64,000 nt of DNA from Clostridiales bacterium. Lineage in GTDB: Bacteria > Bacillota_A > Clostridia > Christensenellales > Pumilibacteraceae. Positions 52,510 through 62,909 of this stretch are shown piece by piece. Each line of letters starts with the position of its first letter. Within the stretch, counting starts at the first letter, position 1. Made by a program: the position numbers and the translations under genes. The stretch covers positions 1 to 64,000 of the forward strand of contig JAISDO010000012.1 of assembly GCA_031264755.1 (NCBI GenBank), given 5' to 3'. The notes under the pieces were generated by a model. That model was not told the DNA's origin. It made no database searches and worked only from the letters and a program-made list of their open reading frames with translations.

Positions 52510-53133
52510 TTATCTCACAAGTCTAGCAATCACACTGCTAGTATCTCTGAGATTGCCTAGTATTTCAACATAATATTGTATCCACCATATTGTTATTCCA
52601 ATACCAACTATACCCAAGATCAGTCCCGCAATAGCCATACCTTTGTAATTGCTTTTGACACTGCAAGCAGCAAATATTATTGCAAGTGCACTAAAGATAA
52701 ACCAACCACCGCATACACAAGCCAAGATACCCATAACAAGTGACGTAATAGCTAGCCCCTTGCCTTTGTTGGGATCTGTTGGTGCTTGCATATGATAAGG
52801 AAGACTATTGTTGCTAGGATTTGTCATTGTATTGACAGATTGTTGAGCATGCAATTGATTGAGCGTAAACCCGCACTTGGTACAAAAATGCGTACCTTTG
52901 TCATTACTTGCCCCGCACTTGGTACACAATACTGTATTGGACATTTGATTGACGCTTGGGTTGGTAAGGCTACTTGCGTTAACCATGTTGGACGTAGTAG
53001 CAGGCTTAGCAACAACATCAACTACAGGTGTAATTGGTTGTGCAACCACCTCTTCCGAATTGAGTCTAAACCCACACTGTGTACAAAAGACACTCCCTTG
53101 CTCATTGTCTTTGTTGCAATTGTTGCAAACCAT
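52510..53133 (-). CDS. Zinc-ribbon protein with DUF4190-like membrane domain
   Basis: Two four-Cys zinc ribbons (CNNCNKDNEQ...CTQCGF and CTKCGASNDK...CTKCGF) joined by Pro/Val/Thr linkers, then GKGLAITSLVMGILACVCGG and a second helix ending at GIVGIGITIWW, the DUF4190 pattern. 207 aa. ATG at 53133 has GGGGAGG at 9 nt; a longer start is not supported. Function unknown; the ribbons should face the cytoplasm. Confidence 0.72.
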   Translation of the reverse strand: MVCNNCNKDNEQGSVFCTQCGFRLNSEEVVAQPITPVVDVVAKPATTSNMVNASSLTNPSVNQMSNTVLCTKCGASNDKGTHFCTKCGFTLNQLHAQQSVNTMTNPSNNSLPYHMQAPTDPNKGKGLAITSLVMGILACVCGGWFIFSALAIIFAACSVKSNYKGMAIAGLILGIVGIGITIWWIQYYVEILGNLRDTSSVIARLVR

Positions 53134-53389
53134 ATCAAAAAACCTCCCCAACCTAATACACAACTCAAGTAATTGAATTATACTATATGTATAGTATAAC
53201 ATAATTATGTACTTATGTCAATTATTACGCACCAAAGTATCCTAAAATAATCACAATCAATATTAGACTATGTATCTACTATATGCCAAACTTGCCTATC
53301 AACCAAAACAAATCCAAACTACCAATGATTGTTGTCAATAGTTAGATTTGACCAATAGCAACTCAAATATTGGACAAATAACATCAAAA

Positions 53390-53419
53390 AGATACAAGAA
53401 CTTGACAATCCTTGTATCT
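53390..53419 (-). terminator. Terminator after the Gly/Asn-rich protein gene
   Basis: AGATACAAG and its complement with a 12-nt loop, about 30 nt past the stop. Confidence 0.6.
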
Positions 53420-53447
53420 AGCATATGCAATTGCTAATTGAGTCCAA

Positions 53448-54053
53448 CTACAATTTGATGTTGAGATCTAGTAGACAATCTTGCAATGACCTTGTACTCG
53501 TTGCAATAGTCTCTATATGCATCTCACTAGCAAAACCAGGTGTAGTTGTCGCACCATTATTATTGTTAGCCTTTTTGTTGGCATTTACACCAATAAAGTA
53601 TCCCGCCACAAAGGCTCCAACTAGACCTAGTATTGCCATAATACCAACCAGAATCATATACAACGACGATCCTATCTTAGGTTCGTCTGGGTACATATGG
53701 CGAGGCTGACCGTTGCCAAACCCTTGAGGTCCAAACATGCCCTGCCCCCCAAAACCACCACCCATAGGAGGCATAGGTACACCACGACCAACATTGCCCG
53801 GTCTAGCTCCATTGTTGGGTATACCATTGGGCAAACCTGGGTGCATAGCTCCACCATTAGTGTTGCCAAACCCATTGTACCCCATATTGTTAGGTCCAAA
53901 GTTGGGAGCATTGCCCATCATCCTAGGATCCATTGGCAAATTAGGATTAATAGGTGCACCATAACCCTGTCCTTGAGAGTAAGCATCAAAGGACTGAGCG
54001 TTTGGCATATTATTGGACTGATTAAATCCTGATTGATTGTTAAAATTACTCAT
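53448..54053 (-). CDS. Gly/Asn/Pro-rich single-pass membrane protein (201 aa)
   Basis: Residues 1-125 are low-complexity (Gly, Asn, Pro, Met, Gln), then a helix at about residues 135-158 (MILVGIMAILGLVGAFVAGYFIG), a Lys/Asn patch and a short C-terminal domain. Such disordered arms on a membrane anchor occur in surface or division proteins. No family recognised. Weak AAGG ribosome site. Confidence 0.6.
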   Translation of the reverse strand: MSNFNNQSGFNQSNNMPNAQSFDAYSQGQGYGAPINPNLPMDPRMMGNAPNFGPNNMGYNGFGNTNGGAMHPGLPNGIPNNGARPGNVGRGVPMPPMGGGFGGQGMFGPQGFGNGQPRHMYPDEPKIGSSLYMILVGIMAILGLVGAFVAGYFIGVNANKKANNNNGATTTPGFASEMHIETIATSTRSLQDCLLDLNIKL

Positions 54054-54070
54054 TGTTCTCTAACCTTATG

Positions 54071-54199
54071 TTATCCATACAAGCACACTACTATCCCCAA
54101 TATTATACACCATATAGGCATCAAAATCAATTTGAACACAACATACTCATGTTGTAAAACTTTGACAAACAAGTGTACTCCACAACATCTTAACAACAT
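54071..54199 (-). CDS. Possible small membrane protein (42 aa)
   Basis: ATG followed by a Cys/Leu/Val-rich 42-codon frame with one clear helix (KLILMPIWCIILGIVVCLYG) ending the protein. The stop lies 17 nt before the Gly/Asn-rich membrane gene on the same strand. No ribosome site; a TATAAG-like box touches the start. The remaining stretch 54200-54411 before the PTS gene is A/T-rich and shows nothing else. Confidence 0.4.
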   Translation of the reverse strand: MLLRCCGVHLFVKVLQHEYVVFKLILMPIWCIILGIVVCLYG

Positions 54200-54411
54200 C
54201 TTATATCTAGCGTGCTTATTGATGTATGACAAACAACTATTGCACACCCTTACGAATAATTATATCTTACTAAATTAGTATAGTATATTTGCATGATTTT
54301 TTCAACACAAAGTGTGTCTTCTTGCGTTGTCAACTATTGTAGACTACTATATATTGTTAACAATTAAGCAATCAAAGATTAACTAACAATCTACAGGACT
54401 AATTGTGTCTT

Positions 54412-56361
<1,950 letters not shown>

Positions 56362-56438
56362 TTAATACCTCCTATTTTATGTACGCTTACATTACGTCTA
56401 TTGATAGCAACAATTCATATTATAACATTAAACACGAC

Positions 56439-56465
56439 ATCAGAGCAATTAATAATTGCTCTGAT
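56439..56465 (-). terminator. Palindromic terminator between membrane gene and PTS gene
   Basis: ATCAGAGCAATTA and complement with one central base; immediately after the stop of the 257-aa membrane gene and about 80 nt before the PTS start. Confidence 0.65.
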
Positions 56466-56468
56466 CCC

Positions 56469-57242
56469 CTAACTCGTCACTAGGTGCTCTACTGATGTAT
56501 ACCTAACTACTTCAAACAAATATAACAAAAACGGTATACCCACAAGCAGTGCAAATACAATATTAGTATTCAACCACAATAGTACAATAATTGCCGCAGT
56601 AATAACAAAGAACATAAAATAAGCAATGACACACTCTATTATATTCTTGATAGTCAGGACTTCTAACAATTTGTAATCATGCAGATACAATGCTTTGGCT
56701 TCTATCATATCAAATGTTGCTCTTAATACAAAAAATATAATTATCAAAAATATAGTAGATACCCAAAATTCGTATATAAGATAAGCAAACAATCCAGCAA
56801 ATATCATATTGAGCAACAATCGCAACAAAAAAGCGACAACAAAGTTGGCAGTCTTATGCTCTCTTATATCTCGCCTAATACTATATCTACATAGATACAC
56901 ACCCACTTGACAAGCAAATACAATCATTGTACTATACAATGTAGCAACTGCAACAACTTGTCCAATATTGGCGTCAAATTTGCTACGCAACAAGTCCAAA
57001 AATTGCTGTACAATTATGCCAAAGCCATTCTCCAATATATCTTGAATACTTGTGGTTGCCAATATATCTTTGACTATAGTCTCAAGCTCACCAACGATAG
57101 TATCGCTCTCTGTGACTATCAATTGCTGAATATATACATACATGCCGTACATCGCCACAAAGACACTAAAGTACACCACACCCATTATCAAAAAGACAAA
57201 TCTAACATGCCTAATATAATTTTTGATAGCTGATATTATCAT
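56469..57242 (-). CDS. Polytopic membrane protein of unknown function (257 aa)
   Basis: About six hydrophobic helices, with an extracytoplasmic or linker region between the first two (IVTESDTIVGELETIVKDIL, amphipathic) and a basic cytoplasmic loop SIRRDIREHKTAN. No family recognised. ATG at 57242 favoured over a TTG at 57275; ribosome site weak. Confidence 0.65.
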   Translation of the reverse strand: MIISAIKNYIRHVRFVFLIMGVVYFSVFVAMYGMYVYIQQLIVTESDTIVGELETIVKDILATTSIQDILENGFGIIVQQFLDLLRSKFDANIGQVVAVATLYSTMIVFACQVGVYLCRYSIRRDIREHKTANFVVAFLLRLLLNMIFAGLFAYLIYEFWVSTIFLIIIFFVLRATFDMIEAKALYLHDYKLLEVLTIKNIIECVIAYFMFFVITAAIIVLLWLNTNIVFALLVGIPFLLYLFEVVRYTSVEHLVTS

Positions 57243-57460
57243 AACAATAGATTGCGGTCTATACCAAACAAACAACTACATACTCTACATAGATTGTCAA
57301 TTGACACAATACAAGATTATAGCCTCTACCCAAATCCTATATTGTCGTAGTCTGCGTATATTCGTTGAGATGTATTGAGGGATACCAAATTTTTGTGTGC
57401 AGCGTAAGCAATTCGTCTTCAATAGTATATATTAATATACACCATATCATGCTATTTGGG

Positions 57461-57955
57461 CTATATTTGTCGGATATTTATATTAGACTTGTCAAAATTA
57501 TCCTCTAGTTGAGCTTGCTTGCGGCATAGAGACCACACAAATCCAAACGGATCTCGCATCTTGCAAAAATGAACATCATCAGAAGCAACAACGGTAGATT
57601 GATTCACCGTAGATGGCACTAACTCACCACCCAGCTCTAATATCTTGTGCATACACTTGTCCACACCGCTCACCAACCTAGGCGTACAACTAGTGGGTGT
57701 GACCTCCCACTCTAATACGTCATCCAACTCTAGTTGCAAGCACATAGGCACTCCACCAAGCGATACAGGCGACCTACTACCATGTTCTGCATTCTCATCT
57801 GATATCACAAAATCTACATTATCTATTCTAAACTTGGCATATCTATAGCCCAACTCTACCCCAAAATTCTTATACAATATAGCAGCTCCAAATACATTAC
57901 GATAGAATTCAAGAGCAACTTCACAATCAGGTACAAAAATATTTACAGAAAACAT
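57461..57955 (-). CDS. VOC-superfamily (glyoxalase/PhnB-like) protein
   Basis: Two beta-alpha-beta-beta-beta modules: SVNIFVPDCEVALEFYRNVFGA at the start and MRDPFGFVWSL near the end, as in PhnB/glyoxalase-like proteins. 164 aa. The exact substrate is unknown; the His/Glu metal pattern of true glyoxalase I is incomplete. TATAAT is 6 nt before ATG without a ribosome site, a probable leaderless message. Confidence 0.82.
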   Translation of the reverse strand: MFSVNIFVPDCEVALEFYRNVFGAAILYKNFGVELGYRYAKFRIDNVDFVISDENAEHGSRSPVSLGGVPMCLQLELDDVLEWEVTPTSCTPRLVSGVDKCMHKILELGGELVPSTVNQSTVVASDDVHFCKMRDPFGFVWSLCRKQAQLEDNFDKSNINIRQI

Positions 57956-58051
57956 AATATCATTATATCATATATTTACAAATTATTACAACCATATACC
58001 TATCTAGATTACATAATTTTCTAAATAAATCACTACAACTACACAAAACAA

Positions 58052-58083
58052 ACAACCACCCTCTCTCAATCAAGGGTGGTTGT
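58052..58083 (-). terminator. Terminator after the zinc-ribbon gene
   Basis: ACAACCACCCT and complement with a 10-nt loop, 37 nt past the stop. Confidence 0.65.
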
Positions 58084-58120
58084 CCATTGTTGTTATCCAA
58101 ATAATAATCAACTACTTAGT

Positions 58121-58300
58121 CTAATAACGGTTGTTGTATCCACCGTTATTTCTCATTTGTTTTTTTGCTCTGCGGCAATCTGTACATCTTTGTGGTTCGT
58201 TAGTAAATTGTTTTTCTGCATAGAACTCTTGCTCGCCAGCTGTAAAAACAAAATCTTTGCCACAATCTTTGCATTTAAGATTTTTATCCTCGTACGCCAT
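58121..58300 (-). CDS. Small zinc-binding protein (59 aa)
   Basis: Starts MAYEDKNLKCKDCGKDF and continues to CTDCRR, a four-Cys ribbon of the kind found in small Firmicute proteins annotated as probable zinc-binding domains, with a basic RRAKKQ and an Asn/Gly/Tyr tail. ATG follows AAGGAGGG, a strong site. It is expressed as a single gene with its own terminator. Its length keeps it below common ORF cut-offs. Confidence 0.8.
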   Translation of the reverse strand: MAYEDKNLKCKDCGKDFVFTAGEQEFYAEKQFTNEPQRCTDCRRAKKQMRNNGGYNNRY

Positions 58301-58584
58301 GGGTGTCCCTCCTTGTTAAGACTGAGTTGAATGTGGGTTTTGACTAAGAGCAGACACGACCAATCATATAGCCTCGGACAAAAACATGACATCTAACCTG
58401 TATACTATTATTATACAACTTTTATATCCAAAAGTCAACCAAATAGATAATAATTTTTGTAATTTCACAAAATTTATCCTAAGATTGAGTAGACCCAATT
58501 GATTGCAATACAGACAACATTATGCAACCAGCTGATTGCTCAACGAAGACTTTTTGACATAGGACAAAATTTTGGGCATTATAT

Positions 58585-61134
58585 TTATAGCTTGGGTGTA
58601 CTAGCAGTGAGCAAAGGTAGCTTAGACTTAGATTTTGGTACCACATATCTAGTTCTAATCCCACTAGCCTTAAAACGCAATACATTGAGCAACACAGATA
58701 TACTACTACAAGCCATAGCTAATGCCGCAATCATAGGATCAAGTAGTGGTCCACCACATATATACAACAATCCAGCCGCTATAGGTACACCCAATATATT
58801 GTAACACAACGCCCAGAACAAGTTTTGTTTGATGTTGCGTATAGTTGCACGACTGAGATTGAGTGCATCAACAACTCCTATCAAGTCCCCTCGCATCAAT
58901 ACAATCTGTGATGACTCAATAGCTATATCTGTACCTGTGCCTATAGCAATACCCAAATCCGCCTGCGTCAGTGCTATAGCGTCATTGATACCATCACCCA
59001 CCATTGCTACACACCTACCTTGAGATTGCAACTGTTGTATATAGCTAGATTTGTCTTGTGGCAACATTCCCGCTTGCACTTGACTGATATTAACTCGTTG
59101 GGCTATAGATCTAGCCGTAACAATATTGTCACCAGTCAACATTACCACCTGTATATTTTGGGCTTGCATCATAGCAATAGCCTCTGCACTAGTTGACTTG
59201 ATAGGATCTGCCAATGCTACAAGCCCACTCAAAACACCGTCTATAGCTACATACATTACTGTGTTGCCCTGTCTAGACAACTCCTCAACTTGATAGCTAG
59301 AATTGCCCAATACTATACTATTGTCTTGCATCAACTTGACATTGCCAACGACAACTTTGTGTGCATTGAGCTTGGCTACTATACCCTTGCCCGCAACATA
59401 ATCAAATTGACTACTTTGGCTCAATTGAATATTGTTAGACTTGGCATATTCTACAATAGCTTGTCCCAATGGATGTTCGGACTGTTGCTCTACTGATGCT
59501 ACAAGACGAACTATATCAAGCTCACTAAACTTAGACAATGTTGTTATGCTTGCTACAGCAGGTCTCCCCTGCGTCACTGTACCTGTCTTGTCTAGTACTA
59601 CTGTGTCTACTTTGTGTGCTATCTCTAGGCTCTCACCGCTCTTGATTAGTATACCATGTTGAGCCCCTTTGCCAGTACCTACCATAACACTCGTAGGTGT
59701 GGCGATACCTAATGCACACGGACAAGCAACAACCAACACTGCTATGAAGATACTAGACACAAATCCAAAATCTTGTTGCCCCCATCCCCACCACAGCAAG
59801 CTTGCTATCAATGCAATAGCTATAATAACATGCGTAAAATATCCAGATATAACATCAGCAAGACGAGCTATTGGAGCTTTTGTATTCTGTGCATTCTCTA
59901 CCAATTGGACTATTTGAGACAGTGTGGTATCTTTGCCTACTTTGGTAGCCCTATACTGCACTGCCCCATTCTTGTTGATACTTGCACCTATTATTGTAGA
60001 CCCCACACGTTTGGATACAGGCATACTCTCACCTGTCAACATAGACTCGTCTACATATGTATTGCCACTAGTGACAATACCATCCACTGCAAATTTGGCA
60101 CCTGGCTTGACTATCAACACATCGCCAACAACAACACTATCTATATCTATCTCTTGTTCGCAATCATTACGCAACACTGTCGCCGTCCTGGGAGCCAAAC
60201 TCATCAGCGCCGCAATTGCACTACCCGTCTTGCCTTTCATCTTAGCTTCAAAATACTTGCCCAATGCCACTAATGTAAGTATAGTAGTAGCTACTTCAAA
60301 GTATGGCATATGATGCTTGCCAAACCAATAATTGTCTATACTCAACCAAAAACTATACAAAAAAGCTACTGTAGTACCCTTAGCCACTAGGCTCTCCATA
60401 TTGGGTCTACCACGCAATAGCTTGACAAATCCATTGTAAAACAACTCCAAGTTGACCACAATCACAGGTATCGCTAAGATAGTTTGGATCAACATGCTAG
60501 CCCTAGGTGTATGATGTGGCGACAACCACCAAACCAAATCTACACCCCAATGTACAAGCATCATAGGCACCATAGCATATACAAACAGTGGCAACCCAAA
60601 GCACATAGACCACAAAAATCTATTTTTCAACACTCTCAATTCTTGTGATTTGCGTATAGTTATGGTCTCTATATTGGTAGCTTGTGCATTGTCTTGCATC
60701 AACTCTATACCAAAACCTATCTTGACTATCTCATGTACTATATTGTCCCAAGATACTATATTGGCGTCATACTTGATTGTAGACTGGGTTGTAACTAGGT
60801 TGACGGTCGCACTATGCACACCGTCCAATTTGCGTAATGCACTCTCTACATGATTGACACAACTAGCACAAGATAGTCCACTTATGCTAGCTTGCACAGT
60901 AGTCAATTGTGCCTGCACACCAAAACCTGCCCTGCGTACAGTATCTACAATAGTATTATACTTGACGATATTACTATCCCACTGTACACTAGCACGTTCG
61001 GTAATCAAGTTGACCGTAGCACTATTGACGCCTACCACACCCTTTATTGCTTTTTGTACCGTGTTGACACAACTAGCACAAGACATCCCCGTCACCACAA
61101 AAGTAGTGGATTGTATATTATTGTTGTTAGACAT
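58585..61134 (-). CDS. copA: Copper-translocating P-type ATPase
   Basis: P1B-type pump that exports Cu+. Two N-terminal heavy-metal-binding domains carry GMSCASC and GLSCASC. Catalytic motifs: CPC near residue 471 within the membrane, DKTGT near 515 with the phosphorylated Asp, SEHPLG and GDGIND near 715. 849 aa, typical for the two-MBD form. TATAAT lies 7 nt before the ATG with no ribosome site, so a leaderless message is likely. No CopY/CsoR regulator is adjacent. Confidence 0.95.
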   Translation of the reverse strand: MSNNNNIQSTTFVVTGMSCASCVNTVQKAIKGVVGVNSATVNLITERASVQWDSNIVKYNTIVDTVRRAGFGVQAQLTTVQASISGLSCASCVNHVESALRKLDGVHSATVNLVTTQSTIKYDANIVSWDNIVHEIVKIGFGIELMQDNAQATNIETITIRKSQELRVLKNRFLWSMCFGLPLFVYAMVPMMLVHWGVDLVWWLSPHHTPRASMLIQTILAIPVIVVNLELFYNGFVKLLRGRPNMESLVAKGTTVAFLYSFWLSIDNYWFGKHHMPYFEVATTILTLVALGKYFEAKMKGKTGSAIAALMSLAPRTATVLRNDCEQEIDIDSVVVGDVLIVKPGAKFAVDGIVTSGNTYVDESMLTGESMPVSKRVGSTIIGASINKNGAVQYRATKVGKDTTLSQIVQLVENAQNTKAPIARLADVISGYFTHVIIAIALIASLLWWGWGQQDFGFVSSIFIAVLVVACPCALGIATPTSVMVGTGKGAQHGILIKSGESLEIAHKVDTVVLDKTGTVTQGRPAVASITTLSKFSELDIVRLVASVEQQSEHPLGQAIVEYAKSNNIQLSQSSQFDYVAGKGIVAKLNAHKVVVGNVKLMQDNSIVLGNSSYQVEELSRQGNTVMYVAIDGVLSGLVALADPIKSTSAEAIAMMQAQNIQVVMLTGDNIVTARSIAQRVNISQVQAGMLPQDKSSYIQQLQSQGRCVAMVGDGINDAIALTQADLGIAIGTGTDIAIESSQIVLMRGDLIGVVDALNLSRATIRNIKQNLFWALCYNILGVPIAAGLLYICGGPLLDPMIAALAMACSSISVLLNVLRFKASGIRTRYVVPKSKSKLPLLTASTPKL

Positions 61135-61228
61135 TGTTTGTATTATATATTGCTAGATTGCACACACATTGCATCTAGATCAAAGTTATACAGTTGTTGT
61201 GTGTTATACTTTCAAAGACCTCATGAAT

Positions 61229-62125
61229 TTAGGATATGTTGTTGTCATCAATTTGCCCAACTTTTGGTTGAATTGCCTGCATTGATTGACCGTCACCAAT
61301 TGTGTCATTAGGCTCAATATCAACTACACCGCTCAACACATTGTTGGATGTATTGGATGATTGCCTAAACTTGATATAAAATAAATATATATAGAAGAGT
61401 GCCCCCACAATCATGAAGATGCCACTAATCACAACGAATGCATTGATACGTCCCTGCGGAAAAAACTCAGGCACACGCATGGGCTCCAATATAAATCTTG
61501 TAAGACCATACCATATAAAATAAGCAGCTATAACTACACCTGGGTTCTTGTACCGCTTGAGTATTGTCATCAGCACAAAGAATCCAACTATATTGAGTAC
61601 AAATTCTACAAAAAACAATCCTATGTGATACTGTCCAGTACGTTCTATAAACACGCTAAAAGGCCAAAAATTGAACTCAACTGGCTTGCCATACAATTCT
61701 TGATTGAAGTAATTGCCCCACCTACCAATACCTTGAGCCATCAACAATACTGGTGCGATTACATCCAACATCTTAAGAAAATTGACTTTTTTGACCAAGC
61801 AAAGTACCGTTATGCTTGTAAAACCAAATATTATGGCACCTTGTATAGCCAAACCCTCAAATCCACGCCAAAAAGCTACCGCAGACTCAAGAGTATAATC
61901 ATCTCTATTGAGCACTACATGCAAAAATCTAGCCCCAATAATACCAGCTGGTATAACAATTATGGCTACCAACCAAACAAAATCTGGATCAATATCTCTA
62001 TATTTGGCGATTCGTTGAGCTACAAAAAAAGCCAACAGAGCAGCACTTGCTATTATGAGACCATAGAATCCAATATGCAAACTACCTATATCAAAACCAG
62101 ATGGTGGTACAACACCCAACTCCAT
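61229..62125 (-). CDS. lgt: Prolipoprotein diacylglyceryl transferase
   Basis: Transfers diacylglycerol to the lipobox Cys of lipoproteins such as the importer binding protein. Seven helices with RWGNYFNQELYG, the Lgt signature that includes the essential Arg and Asn, and IGARFLHV earlier. ATG at 62125 has GGGGAG at about 10 nt, 298 aa; an upstream ATG-less extension is not supported. C-terminal 35 residues are polar and variable. Confidence 0.93.
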   Translation of the reverse strand: MELGVVPPSGFDIGSLHIGFYGLIIASAALLAFFVAQRIAKYRDIDPDFVWLVAIIVIPAGIIGARFLHVVLNRDDYTLESAVAFWRGFEGLAIQGAIIFGFTSITVLCLVKKVNFLKMLDVIAPVLLMAQGIGRWGNYFNQELYGKPVEFNFWPFSVFIERTGQYHIGLFFVEFVLNIVGFFVLMTILKRYKNPGVVIAAYFIWYGLTRFILEPMRVPEFFPQGRINAFVVISGIFMIVGALFYIYLFYIKFRQSSNTSNNVLSGVVDIEPNDTIGDGQSMQAIQPKVGQIDDNNIS

Positions 62126-62267
62126 AGTACTCAAGCTCCCCAAACAAATCAAAGATTACAATGCACAACGTATCAAATATTAGCCAATTTTTATTTGTAT
62201 TTTGTCAATTATAATTTATCCCAACTACATTGTACTACAGTATGTACCACATAGTCAATAAACTTGT

Positions 62268-62304
62268 ATTGACCATATATTGGTATCACCAATATATGGT
62301 CAAT
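62268..62304 (-). terminator. Terminator after the fibronectin-III-like membrane gene
   Basis: 17-bp perfect arms (ATTGACCATATATTGGT and complement) with a 3-nt loop, 30 nt past the stop. Confidence 0.72.
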
Positions 62305-62334
62305 GGTTGCTCGTACAATCAATCAGTCTTATAT

Positions 62335-62862
62335 CTATCTTTGTCTATAAAGATACCCATCACTAAAACCAGAATCTTGATACTCATCTTTGGTTGACCT
62401 TGACTTGATACGTATAGTATATAGCTCGCCACTATTGAGCGAAGCTGCAGTTAGATCGTACTTGTTAGATTTGGCTATATATTGATTGCCTATCTTCTCT
62501 TGTCCATAAGTATACACAAATACTACATATTGGTCGGCACCATTGACATTATCCCACGATATAGTTGATTCGTCCCGTTGTATATTTTGGGGAGCAACCA
62601 AAGACAATTGACCATCTTGTGTATTGCTAGCTCCACCACTCATAGCCATACCAAGCAACAATCCAAATACAAGCAGTACTATACTTAGCACTATTGTAAC
62701 TACCCACCCCAGTTTGCCTATACCCAACAAGCCACCGTTGTTCTGCACCTGTTGGCTACGACGTGTCCCTGTCCCATAACTTGATACCCTAACATTGCCA
62801 GCACGTTGTGGCGGTCTACTGTTAGTTGATGTGCGTTGTGGTGGTCTTATACTATTTGACAT
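62335..62862 (-). CDS. Membrane protein with extracytoplasmic fibronectin-III-like domain
   Basis: N-terminal 50 residues are polar, basic and Pro/Arg/Gln-rich (PPQRTSTNSRPPQR), then one helix (about residues 52-75), then about 85 residues with SWDNVNGADQYVVFVYT and SGELYTIRIKSRS, the strand pattern of a fibronectin-III domain. 175 aa. Such domains accompany carbohydrate-active enzymes, and the chitinase gene lies 47 nt upstream on the same strand. ATG has TAGGTAA. Confidence 0.68.
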   Translation of the reverse strand: MSNSIRPPQRTSTNSRPPQRAGNVRVSSYGTGTRRSQQVQNNGGLLGIGKLGWVVTIVLSIVLLVFGLLLGMAMSGGASNTQDGQLSLVAPQNIQRDESTISWDNVNGADQYVVFVYTYGQEKIGNQYIAKSNKYDLTAASLNSGELYTIRIKSRSTKDEYQDSGFSDGYLYRQR

Positions 62863-62909
62863 TGCTTTACCTACTATTTACTTATACAGTTGACACACTA
62901 CAATTAGTA

